From Flavobacteriales bacterium (GTDB lineage Bacteria; Bacteroidota; Bacteroidia; NS11-12g; UBA955), in the NCBI GenBank assembly GCA_947472115.1, contig CANIZU010000115.1, positions 1 to 6,285 of the forward strand: DNA of 6,285 bases. Direction: 5' to 3'. Position 1 is the stretch's first letter. Every line of letters begins with the position of its first letter. The notes below the pieces were generated by a model. The model was not told the DNA's origin. It saw only the letters and a list, made by a program, of their open reading frames with translations, and made no database searches. Positions 1 to 6,285 of this stretch are shown in pieces. The position numbers and the translations under genes are program-made.

Positions 1-731
1 AAAAATGGAGCCCCTCGTTTTGTCCAAAATCCCACCGCGTCCCATTCAGAACAAACAAAATCTAAGAGCTTTTTGCCCCCCCTTTCCCATAAGCTCACGC
101 GACCAAATGGAGGTTGCCGAAAAACAATCGCATCCTTTTCAAACAGATCATCGGTTAATTTCAAAGTACAATCCACTTCCATTAATTCAGTCACTCCGCT
201 ATAATATGCACCATCAATCAACCATCGATCCGCAGTAAATTTTTCTTCAAAACGCAATTCATAATTCTCCAAGGTACCTTCAATCGCGAAGCCGGGATGA
301 CCGCCCACAGAATACAACATCGGATCCTCCCCCAAATTACTGATTTCATAATCCACCCACAGCAAACCGCCTTGCGCAGAATAAATCACATCGTACTGAA
401 AACAAAATGGATATGACAAAAATGTATTCTCATTCCAACCCAAACGCATCCTTAATGATTCCCTATCATTCGAAACCACAGCAAAAACGCAATCCCGCGC
501 AAAACCATGCTGTTTCATGGAGAAATCCTTATCTAAAAATCGAAATTGATCCCCGTTTAATCGACCTACAATCGGAAATAAATTGGGAGCCACCCGATTC
601 CAAAATTGTTCGTCCTTGCTCCAAAGCAAATTATCTCCCCCACCCACACAAACCGAACGCAACTCTGCGCCAAAAGCACTTACCTCAATTCGCACATTTC
701 CGCACGCCCAATGAATTATTTCGTGGTTCAT
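1..731 (-). CDS. Aldose 1-epimerase family protein (mutarotase-like), 3' end off the window
   Basis: I translated this by hand from the minus strand. The frame stays open from an in-frame stop at 780-782 to the left edge, giving 243 residues from the ATG at 729-731. Family members are usually about 290 residues, so roughly 45-50 C-terminal residues are missing. Visible motifs are FGAEL (20-24), NLLW followed by FWNRVAPNLFPIVGRL (43-58), HGFARD (75-80), GGHPGF (143-148) and GFWTKRGAPF at the end. These match the galactose mutarotase-like family (COG2017, LacX/YeaD-like branch). In that family the two histidines, here H75 and H145, line the active site, and a C-terminal glutamate acts as general base; that glutamate would lie beyond the window. 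The likely reaction is interconversion of alpha and beta anomers of a sugar or sugar phosphate in the cytoplasm. There is no signal peptide. Substrate is unknown. The gene is divergent from the LytTR/kinase pair. Confidence 0.9.
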   Translation of the reverse strand, partial: MNHEIIHWACGNVRIEVSAFGAELRSVCVGGGDNLLWSKDEQFWNRVAPNLFPIVGRLNGDQFRFLDKDFSMKQHGFARDCVFAVVSNDRESLRMRLGWNENTFLSYPFCFQYDVIYSAQGGLLWVDYEISNLGEDPMLYSVGGHPGFAIEGTLENYELRFEEKFTADRWLIDGAYYSGVTELMEVDCTLKLTDDLFEKDAIVFRQPPFGRVSLWERGGKKLLDFVCSEWDAVGFWTKRGAPF

Positions 732-735
732 CAAG

Positions 736-743
736 CAAAGATA
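736..743 (-). promoter_or_regulatory. Candidate Bacteroidota -7 element (TATCTTTG) for the aldose epimerase gene
   Basis: On the minus strand TATCTTTG exactly matches the Bacteroidota primary-sigma -7 consensus TAnnTTTG. It ends only four bases before the epimerase ATG. Transcription would therefore start at or next to the ATG, implying a leaderless or nearly leaderless message. The -33 side is weak: the best candidate is a TTG at 761-759 with a 15-bp spacer, a little shorter than the usual 17-23. The octamer, extended to TTATCTTTGC, recurs exactly before the tRNA gene in this window. Confidence 0.4.
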
Positions 744-857
744 ATTACAACAAACACTCAAGTAACTACACCAAAGAAATCAGCCCCTTATTAAAAACTT
801 ACAAAGAAAATCACCACATTATAGGCGTTTCTAAGAATCCAGAATTAAGTTAGCGTT

Positions 858-1565
858 GTGAAGGAACTAACAGGGAAATATTGCGCTTTATTGCTCGATG
901 ATGAGAAGTCCGGGCGTGACATGGTTTCCTACTATATCCATGAATATGCAAACGATATTTTTGGAAAAGTCATTACCGCTGCCTCTTTAAAGGAAGCCAG
1001 AAATTTGATTCAGGTGAACGATGTTCATGTCGTGTTTTTAGACATTGAACTGAAAGGCGAAAATGGATTACAACTCCGCGATTTTATCACAGAAAACACT
1101 TTAACCGTGGTGGTATCGGCTTACCCACAGTATGCCATGCAAGCCATCAAAATTGAAGTGGTAGATTATCTTCTAAAACCGATTTCAGAACATGATTTTA
1201 AAGCGATCTTAGCCAAACTTGAACGTAGATTATCGCCCGCTTCTGAAACCGCAAAACCTACGCTTATTGTCCGCGAAAGTGGCGCAAGCATCGTTGTGCC
1301 ATTTCAAGATATCTTATACATCGAGGCAGCTGGCGCTTACTCCAAAATTGTTACTCCAAACAAAGAGCATCTGGTTTCCAAAACATTAAAGGTTTTATCC
1401 CCATCTTTGCCCAACTATTTTGTTCGCGTGCACCGATCCTATTTGGTACCCCAAGAGCAAATCACGAGTTATAAGAGTAACTATTTATGTTTGAAAAGTG
1501 GACAGCAAATCGCATTGTCAAAGACTGGAAGAAAACTCTTGCAGTCCTACTATGGCAATTCATAA
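858..1565 (+). CDS. LytTR-family response regulator
   Basis: This 235-residue DNA-binding response regulator has two domains. Residues about 7-122 form a receiver domain, with acidic residues D14 and D15, the phosphoacceptor D62 in VVFLDIEL, S87 and K107 in LLKPI. Residues about 134-232 form a LytTR DNA-binding domain, with ILYIEAAGAYSKI, the VSKTLKVL segment and FVRVHRSYLV. Phosphorylation of D62 by the downstream kinase should control promoter binding. The start is GTG at 858: an in-frame TAA lies at 846-848, no ATG is available upstream, and starting later would cut into the first receiver strand. No Shine-Dalgarno sequence is evident, as is usual in Bacteroidota. The last 79 bp overlap the kinase gene in another frame, so the C-terminal LytTR helix and the kinase signal peptide share the same DNA. 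Length is normal for the family. Target genes cannot be read from the sequence. Confidence 0.95.
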   Translation: MKELTGKYCALLLDDEKSGRDMVSYYIHEYANDIFGKVITAASLKEARNLIQVNDVHVVFLDIELKGENGLQLRDFITENTLTVVVSAYPQYAMQAIKIEVVDYLLKPISEHDFKAILAKLERRLSPASETAKPTLIVRESGASIVVPFQDILYIEAAGAYSKIVTPNKEHLVSKTLKVLSPSLPNYFVRVHRSYLVPQEQITSYKSNYLCLKSGQQIALSKTGRKLLQSYYGNS

Positions 1566-4468
1566 TCTTGTTGACATCGGCCCAAAGCAATCAGCAATTG
1601 GCCGAAATCTCAATGGGCGATGGCTTACCAACCTCTAGTACCCGAAAACTCATAGAACTTGGAAGCGGATCCGTTGCCGTTGCCACAGATGCCGGATTGT
1701 TTTTCCTTCCCAACAATCAATCCAACCTCAAGAAAATATCGAAATGCATTGGGATTCAGCAATGTTGGGACTTACACGAAGAAGAAGGACTATTATATGT
1801 TGCCACTTACAACGATGGATTGTATGTATTTGAGATAGCAACGGGCAACCTTATCAACCATTATGGCAAATCTGAATTACCAAGAATACGACGCTTTAGA
1901 AAAATCAACCAATCCCTTTATGCTATTGCAAGAACGGGGGTTTGGAGAATAACACAATCTGGCATTTTCAATGTATTCGATACCAAAACATATATGCTGC
2001 CCGGCAATATGCCCATGGATATCTTTTACTTCAATCAAAAATTCCATGTTTTGTCGTATCCAGAGCGCATTATTTACGAGCAACAGCCGGATTATACATG
2101 GGCCGATTTATCAAAATTCTTACAACGGATAGGCAGAAAAATCAACACCCACGATTTCGCCAATTTGGTTGCGTTTGTGCACGAAAACAAAGTGTTTTTA
2201 GGGAGTGAAAGTTATTATATGGTGATGGATAGCACCTATCATTTCCAAAAATATGAAATGCCTCCCAAACACAATGAATCTTGGGCTTTTTGGGATTTTA
2301 GGACACACAATGGAATTGTCTATGGTGCCGTAACCAACACAAACGATTTTGACGATGGCCACCTTCACATTCACGACCCAAATGTTCACACCTACTCGCC
2401 GCCCCACCAAAATCCCATATGGTCCATAACACCAAGTCGTTTTAAAGATGCCATTTGGCTATGTACCGAAAACCGAGGTGTCTTATTATTGCATCAACCC
2501 AAGGATTTTATTCCCGCAGAATTGCGATTTGAAAAGAAATTTGCAACAGAAAACTTCGTGGTTGGAATTAACGACAACGATGTTGAAATTCAACGTAAAT
2601 CGAGTTCACATAAATGGAGCTCACATGAAGTAAACGATAGAATTCGAAACGTGCTTGAAATCGCACACAAAATGTACTTATTCGGTAGTGATTACTTGTG
2701 GATTTATGATCCCGCCAATAACAAGATAATTCAAAGTATTCGGACGCATGAATATCAATGGATGACATCCATCGGGCAGACCATTTATTTTTTCCAACCC
2801 TACGATAAAATTTGCATTTTTAGCCCATTAATAGATAAATCGATCCGAAAAACAGATATCGATGCAATTTCAGATGTCCTCATTTCACAGAACAACCGCA
2901 TTATATTCCATAAAATTGGCAAAGGTTTTGGCTTGATTGATTCATTAGAAAAATATCACGAATTAACTAGCAATAGACCTTTTAATCAATACACTTTACA
3001 ATTTCAAGTTTCCGGAAATCAACTGCTGGTCCAAAACGGCAACGCCATCGAATTATATCAAATCGATTTCAAAAAATACTCAATAAAACACTTGGGAAGC
3101 ATTAATCTAACGTTCCCATTTTTAGACATTAAAATATTAAAAATTACCGGATCCGATATTGGGTTCCACCTTTTCACAGGCGATTATATTTTTACTGTCA
3201 GATTTTTTCACAATGGCAAGCAAATCGACTTATTACAACAGCAATATTTGGGTCAATGGAATACCAATTTGTGGCTTTATTCAAATGGGAGCCAGTTCGA
3301 CATAGATAGGGGGGATGCAATACAAGTTGTGCATCAATCAAAAAAATCCCAATCCAATTTCCGGCCATATTATGGCAACGACGATAACACATTATTCCCG
3401 TTGGAGGGGATCCTCAACATATATCAGAACAAGAACTTCCAAATCATCTCCGTTGGGAGCAATTACTTTGATATCCATAGATCCTTATATGAAGTATCCA
3501 TTAGAAACATCAATGATTCAGCAGCTAATAATTTATTTTTTACGGGAAATAGGTACCGATGGATAAACGCCCTACCCGTAGGTCGTTATAAACTCACTGT
3601 AAACTCCCAATCCACAACGTCGTCAAACTTTGTTTGGTCCAATTTGACATTCTATAAGGATCTTCCTTTTTGGTTTATCGTATTGTTATTCCTTTTACTT
3701 TTGTTCATTTACTTTAATACGCAAACCAAAACGAAAGGCATCCTCAACAGGAGAATTGTAATGCTTCAGCTCAAAACGCTCCAAAACAATTTCAATCCGC
3801 ATTTCATTTACAATTGTATGAGTTTGATCCAGTCACTCATCATTGGGAATCAACAGAAAAAAGCAGTGGAAGTCACTGCGAAATTGGCAAAATTAAATCG
3901 CACATTTCTTGAAAATTCCGACAATGAACTAATTTCACTAAACGATGAGATCAACTTTCTGAAGGATTATGTTGAAATGGAACGACTGCGTTTTGAGAGT
4001 GATACCGAGTTTCAATTTCAAATCCACACACCAAAGAATTTCAATTTGAGATCATGGCAGATTCCACCCATGATTTTGCAACCCTTAATTGAAAATTCAA
4101 TTAAACATGGAGTAATGGCGAGTGGGAATTGCACTTCCATAGATCTTTTCCTCCACACCAATGGTAACCAAATCCTAGAAATTAGAATCGAAAATAATTA
4201 CCCCAAACAGAGAAAAAAAGGCACAAAAGGCGTCGGCATCGGCCTAAAATTAGTCGCAGACCGCTTATCTCTTTTGTCCGAACTACATCCCGCATTATTC
4301 CAAACCTCTTTCACTTCAGGCGTTGAAAAAAATGATAAATTCGTTGCTAGAATTGTCATTGAACACCTTATTGAACGAGAGGAGTCTTTCAAATTTATGC
4401 GTCAATTCAAAAGCGGAAGCAAGAAAAGAACAGGGGGGGGGGTAAAGTACAACATACCAATGAGTTAG
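1487..4468 (+). CDS. Membrane sensor histidine kinase: propeller-type sensor, Y_Y_Y domain and LytS-type kinase
   Basis: This 993-residue protein probably phosphorylates the LytTR regulator encoded just upstream. An N-terminal signal peptide (about 1-32, positive residues K15/K16, hydrophobic core 17-30, likely cut after LLTSA) exports a long sensor region. Degenerate propeller-blade motifs of the Reg_prop kind appear near 45-75 (GDGLPTS, ATDAGLFFL), 102-120, 143-155 and 322-336 (AIWLCTENRGVLLL). A Y_Y_Y-like domain at about 660-722 includes ALPVGRYKLTV. One membrane helix lies at about 727-743. The cytoplasmic His_kinase (PF06580) region carries NPHFIYN with phosphorylatable H772. The ATPase part has an N-box with N870 in PLIENSIKHGV and a glycine loop GVGIGL at 915-920, both apparently intact. 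ATG 1487 is the only ATG that keeps the signal peptide; the next, at 1613, would lose it. The protein ends in an unusual basic tail after a G10 tract. The ligand is unknown. Confidence 0.92.
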   Translation: MFEKWTANRIVKDWKKTLAVLLWQFIILLTSAQSNQQLAEISMGDGLPTSSTRKLIELGSGSVAVATDAGLFFLPNNQSNLKKISKCIGIQQCWDLHEEEGLLYVATYNDGLYVFEIATGNLINHYGKSELPRIRRFRKINQSLYAIARTGVWRITQSGIFNVFDTKTYMLPGNMPMDIFYFNQKFHVLSYPERIIYEQQPDYTWADLSKFLQRIGRKINTHDFANLVAFVHENKVFLGSESYYMVMDSTYHFQKYEMPPKHNESWAFWDFRTHNGIVYGAVTNTNDFDDGHLHIHDPNVHTYSPPHQNPIWSITPSRFKDAIWLCTENRGVLLLHQPKDFIPAELRFEKKFATENFVVGINDNDVEIQRKSSSHKWSSHEVNDRIRNVLEIAHKMYLFGSDYLWIYDPANNKIIQSIRTHEYQWMTSIGQTIYFFQPYDKICIFSPLIDKSIRKTDIDAISDVLISQNNRIIFHKIGKGFGLIDSLEKYHELTSNRPFNQYTLQFQVSGNQLLVQNGNAIELYQIDFKKYSIKHLGSINLTFPFLDIKILKITGSDIGFHLFTGDYIFTVRFFHNGKQIDLLQQQYLGQWNTNLWLYSNGSQFDIDRGDAIQVVHQSKKSQSNFRPYYGNDDNTLFPLEGILNIYQNKNFQIISVGSNYFDIHRSLYEVSIRNINDSAANNLFFTGNRYRWINALPVGRYKLTVNSQSTTSSNFVWSNLTFYKDLPFWFIVLLFLLLLFIYFNTQTKTKGILNRRIVMLQLKTLQNNFNPHFIYNCMSLIQSLIIGNQQKKAVEVTAKLAKLNRTFLENSDNELISLNDEINFLKDYVEMERLRFESDTEFQFQIHTPKNFNLRSWQIPPMILQPLIENSIKHGVMASGNCTSIDLFLHTNGNQILEIRIENNYPKQRKKGTKGVGIGLKLVADRLSLLSELHPALFQTSFTSGVEKNDKFVARIVIEHLIEREESFKFMRQFKSGSKKRTGGGVKYNIPMS
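4433..4442 (+). repeat. G10 homopolymer inside the kinase 3' end
   Basis: Ten consecutive G residues encode three glycines and the first base of the following valine codon, 26 bp before the stop codon ends. Length changes would alter only the C-terminal tail. Nine Gs put a TAA directly after the glycines. Eight or eleven Gs shift to a frame that ends at the TAA at 4477-4479. The ATPase domain is upstream and unaffected. It may be a slippage-prone tract or a sequencing length error. Confidence 0.9.
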
Positions 4469-4534
4469 GTGCTACATAAGGCCCTAAATCAACAAAAATC
4501 ACACGCCTTAGATAATTTTGATTGATGACTATTA

Positions 4535-5575
4535 TCAATGAATGCATAATGGCTTACAACTCCATTGGCCATTTTTTGCGGTAACTCTCACATTGTAAAT
4601 CCCTTTCGGCAAGCCTTCTAAAGAAATTTTCAATGATGCAGCGCCTGAAATACTCTGATTAAACACAATGCTCCCTACCGCGTTGTAAACAGTGATAGTA
4701 GAAAAAGGACTTAACCCAGTAATCGACACCAAACCATCGCAACTCGGATTGGGAATGATGCCAAAATTTTGAACCGTATTTTGATTCATCACCCCACTGG
4801 TTTTGTTTAATAGGTATTTGATGCCCGTACCCATAAAATCTCGTCGGTTCTTGTAAGAATCGATTAGGGCGATATCAAAAAAACTACTCATTACACTGAT
4901 TTTACTTGTGCTTGATAAGTTATGAAACATCGGCACAGCACCTTCCAGCGCATACCCTTTGGGACCCATTTTATACATTTCAAAAGTTCCCGCTCTCGGC
5001 GTACAACCGTCAACATACCACAGTTCGCTAAATGTCCATTTGATCGATGAGGGAAAGGACGCACTGGCCGCCGACCAATTCAATCGATCCAATTGTGGCA
5101 CGCCCTTGCCCGCGTCGTTCATATAGCTTTGGACATCATACGACGATAGTCCTAAATAATCATAGGCAAACTCTCCACTTTTAAAGGTTGATGGCGCAAC
5201 GTATTGATCGTAAAGAATATCCTGACCAATCACCCATAAAGGTTTACCGGATTGGATATACGAAACCAATGCGGGATTTCCCGCGGTGGATTCATTCCAT
5301 ATTCTCAATCCAACCCCGTCGGTTGAACAATACCAAATCACGATATCATACTTGGACATTTGTAAATTAGTGGGCGCAATCCCTGAAGAATCTTTGATAT
5401 TCCAACGATCAAACGCGGTGATTCCCAAGGCGTTTTTTGCACATGAATTCAATGCACTAATCATCGTATCTGAATTGGCCGAATTCAGACCATTGTCATC
5501 TACAAAAAGGGCTTTTTGAGCCGAAACATCAAGACCAAAAAGCGACAATAAAAGAAGCGCAAATATCGATTTCAT
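4535..5575 (-). CDS. Secreted protein with T9SS-type C-terminal sorting domain; N-terminal domain uncharacterised
   Basis: This 346-residue protein is predicted to be exported by Sec and then moved across the outer membrane by the type IX secretion system. Residues 1-19 are a signal peptide (MKSIFALLLLSLFG, cleavage likely after DVSA). The C-terminal part, about 269-346, has the usual T9SS type A order: FGIIPNPSCDG, ITVYNAVGSIVF, LEGLPKGIYNVRV. It ends unusually, with SCKPLCIH in place of the common lysine-rich last strand. The central region (about 21-260) begins KALFVDDNG and has alternating strand/helix character with YDIVIWYCS (76-84) and GKPLWVIGQDIL (110-121). This resembles a class I glutamine-amidotransferase-like Rossmann fold, but I see no clear catalytic triad and assign no enzyme function. 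The ATG at 5573-5575 is chosen because it begins a textbook signal peptide. The frame stays open to another ATG at 5671, but that would place the tRNA terminator inside the gene. Confidence 0.85.
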   Translation of the reverse strand: MKSIFALLLLSLFGLDVSAQKALFVDDNGLNSANSDTMISALNSCAKNALGITAFDRWNIKDSSGIAPTNLQMSKYDIVIWYCSTDGVGLRIWNESTAGNPALVSYIQSGKPLWVIGQDILYDQYVAPSTFKSGEFAYDYLGLSSYDVQSYMNDAGKGVPQLDRLNWSAASASFPSSIKWTFSELWYVDGCTPRAGTFEMYKMGPKGYALEGAVPMFHNLSSTSKISVMSSFFDIALIDSYKNRRDFMGTGIKYLLNKTSGVMNQNTVQNFGIIPNPSCDGLVSITGLSPFSTITVYNAVGSIVFNQSISGAASLKISLEGLPKGIYNVRVTAKNGQWSCKPLCIH

Positions 5576-5602
5576 AATTACAATAATAATGAATTTACCA
5601 AA

Positions 5603-5624
5603 ATGTTTGAACCATGTTTGAACC
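5603..5624. repeat. Perfect 11-bp tandem direct repeat upstream of the T9SS cargo gene
   Basis: ATGTTTGAACC occurs twice back to back (5603-5613 and 5614-5624); on the minus strand it reads GGTTCAAACAT twice. It sits between the tRNA terminator and the start of the secreted-protein gene, 28-49 bp before its ATG, where promoter or operator sequences are expected. The 11-bp period is about one helical turn, so a dimeric regulator could bind one face. It could also be a simple local duplication. I found no exact TAnnTTTG element in this gap. Confidence 0.85.
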
Positions 5625-5628
5625 GGCC

Positions 5629-5664
5629 AAAAACAGCAAGGCCCCAGATTTCTCTGAGGCCTTG
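5629..5664 (-). terminator. Intrinsic terminator after tRNA-Ala
   Basis: On the minus strand CAAGGCCTCAGA pairs with TCTGGGGCCTTG over 12 bp (one T-G wobble) around a GAAA tetraloop, spanning 5637-5664. It is followed, after CTG, by five Ts at 5633-5629. Position and orientation fit transcription termination just downstream of the tRNA. There is no comparable T tract on the other side, so it appears to work on the minus strand only. Confidence 0.88.
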
Positions 5665-5675
5665 ATTTCATTGGG

Positions 5676-5754
<79 letters not shown>

Positions 5755-5759
5755 GACTG

Positions 5760-5767
5760 CAAAGATA
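5760..5767 (-). promoter_or_regulatory. Candidate Bacteroidota -7 element (TATCTTTG) for tRNA-Ala
   Basis: TATCTTTG on the minus strand is an exact match to TAnnTTTG. It ends 10 bp before the mature tRNA 5' end, which would give a short leader removed by RNase P. It lies in the 29-bp gap after the haem-protein stop codon, so the tRNA would have its own promoter. I see no good TTG/TTTG at the expected -33 position. The surrounding TTATCTTTGC is identical to the site before the aldose epimerase gene. Confidence 0.5.
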
Positions 5768-5778
5768 AGCAGAAATAA

Positions 5779-6282
5779 TTACTTTTTTGACCTCGGATTA
5801 ACCAAACTATCCTTCGGATAGAGGTGAGTTAAACTGTCCATCACACCCTTTGCCCACAGCACCAAACTCTCACGATCTTCTTTTTCAAAGCGCGCGCCTT
5901 CGTGCATCCAAGTATAACTATTCATTGGCATTTCTTCCTCTTCAACCATTTCTACCGTCTCTTCCATTTTGTGAAACTGACGCCAAGGACGATAGCCCAA
6001 AAACTCGTTAAAATTCAGATGCTTTTTTCCATCATCTACGTGATCTTCTAACCACATGCCCACCGGTTGGTATTTCGCGTACCAGGGATAAACCGTGGTA
6101 TTGCTATGGCAATCGTAGCAAGCCGTCTGCAATAATGTTTTAACGCGGTGCGATGTAGGAAAACCTTTCATTACATCCAAAGAATCGATTCCGCTGTTGT
6201 TTGGCGTAACCTCAACCCGCTGAATAGCCAACAAAGTAACCAAAATCGCAATCAAACTACCCCAGATGATTTTCTTTTTCAT
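5779..6282 (-). CDS. Membrane-anchored haem-binding domain protein (PF14376-like, CxxCH)
   Basis: This 167-residue protein has a short positively charged N-terminus (MKKK) and one hydrophobic segment at about 6-20. It is therefore probably anchored in the inner membrane, or cleaved, with its domain in the periplasm. The domain carries a c-type haem motif CYDCH (C55, C58, H59) in TACYDCHSNTTVYPWY, then a stretch with NFNEF (90-94), an acidic run, and EEMPMNSYTWMH (116-127). In that last stretch M118 or M120 could supply the second haem ligand. This order is typical of the Haem_bd family common in Bacteroidota. Its biological role is poorly defined; electron transfer or redox sensing is possible but not shown. 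The ATG is 3 bp from the right edge, so a start further upstream cannot be excluded, though MKKKII is a convincing N-terminus. The gene lies on the same strand as the tRNA 29 bp downstream. Confidence 0.88.
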   Translation of the reverse strand: MKKKIIWGSLIAILVTLLAIQRVEVTPNNSGIDSLDVMKGFPTSHRVKTLLQTACYDCHSNTTVYPWYAKYQPVGMWLEDHVDDGKKHLNFNEFLGYRPWRQFHKMEETVEMVEEEEMPMNSYTWMHEGARFEKEDRESLVLWAKGVMDSLTHLYPKDSLVNPRSKK

Positions 6283-6285
6283 GAT

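Noticed and set aside
76..82. Run of seven C (G on the coding strand) in the epimerase gene as a slippage site
   Set aside because: It is short, and the frame continues cleanly through it into the conserved GFWTKRGAPF motif, so there is no sign of variation or frameshift.
407..853. Long plus-strand open frame, 148 codons
   Set aside because: It lies opposite the aldose epimerase gene, whose minus-strand frame encodes clear family motifs (HGFARD, GGHPGF). The plus-strand translation is low-complexity and matches nothing.
1552..1565. ATG at 1552 just before the regulator stop as the kinase start
   Set aside because: It is in a different frame from the kinase, and its reading (MAIHNLVDIG) does not lead into the sensor protein.
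4477..4539. Possible bidirectional terminator between the convergent genes
   Set aside because: Only a TAAGGC/GCCTTA pair with a 22-nt loop and a 6-bp ATTGAT/ATCAAT hairpin are present. Both are weak and neither is followed by a T tract.
5576..5671. N-terminal extension of the T9SS cargo gene to the ATG at 5671
   Set aside because: The extra 32 residues would be encoded by the tRNA terminator hairpin and would bury the signal peptide internally. The ATG at 5575 starts a normal signal peptide.

Overview
The window looks like chromosomal DNA from a member of the Bacteroidota. This rests on four things: a C-terminal domain of the type IX secretion (T9SS) sorting kind, a LytTR regulator paired with a beta-propeller/Y_Y_Y sensor histidine kinase, a Haem_bd-type (PF14376-like) CxxCH protein, and two exact matches to the Bacteroidota -7 promoter element TAnnTTTG. 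No ribosome-binding purine tract stands out before the starts I examined, which also fits the phylum. I cannot name a genus.

Layout. (1) Positions 1-731, minus strand: the first 243 codons of an aldose 1-epimerase (mutarotase-like) gene whose 3' end lies beyond the left edge. (2) Positions 732-857: a 126-bp divergent intergenic region with a candidate promoter abutting the epimerase start. (3) Positions 858-4468, plus strand: a two-gene two-component system. A LytTR response regulator with a GTG start is followed by a large membrane sensor kinase whose ATG lies 79 bp inside the regulator gene. The kinase gene ends just after a run of ten G residues. (4) Positions 4469-4534: a short convergent gap with no convincing terminator. 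(5) Positions 4535-5575, minus strand: a secreted protein with a signal peptide and a T9SS-type C-terminal domain. (6) Positions 5576-5628: its short upstream region, containing a perfect 11-bp tandem repeat. (7) Positions 5629-5749, minus strand: tRNA-Ala(GGC) followed by a strong intrinsic terminator. (8) Positions 5779-6282, minus strand: a membrane-anchored haem-binding protein.

How the parts may work together. The kinase and regulator form a signalling unit in which an extracytoplasmic propeller-type sensor controls a LytTR transcription factor. Its target genes are not shown by the sequence. The epimerase is divergent from it and could be an unrelated carbohydrate enzyme. The tRNA and its terminator separate the haem protein gene from the T9SS cargo gene, so the cargo gene probably has its own promoter. 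Nothing resembles a mobile element, CRISPR array or defence system. The most unusual points are the deep regulator/kinase overlap, the G10 tract at the kinase 3' end, the tandem repeat before the T9SS gene, and that gene's uncharacterised N-terminal domain.
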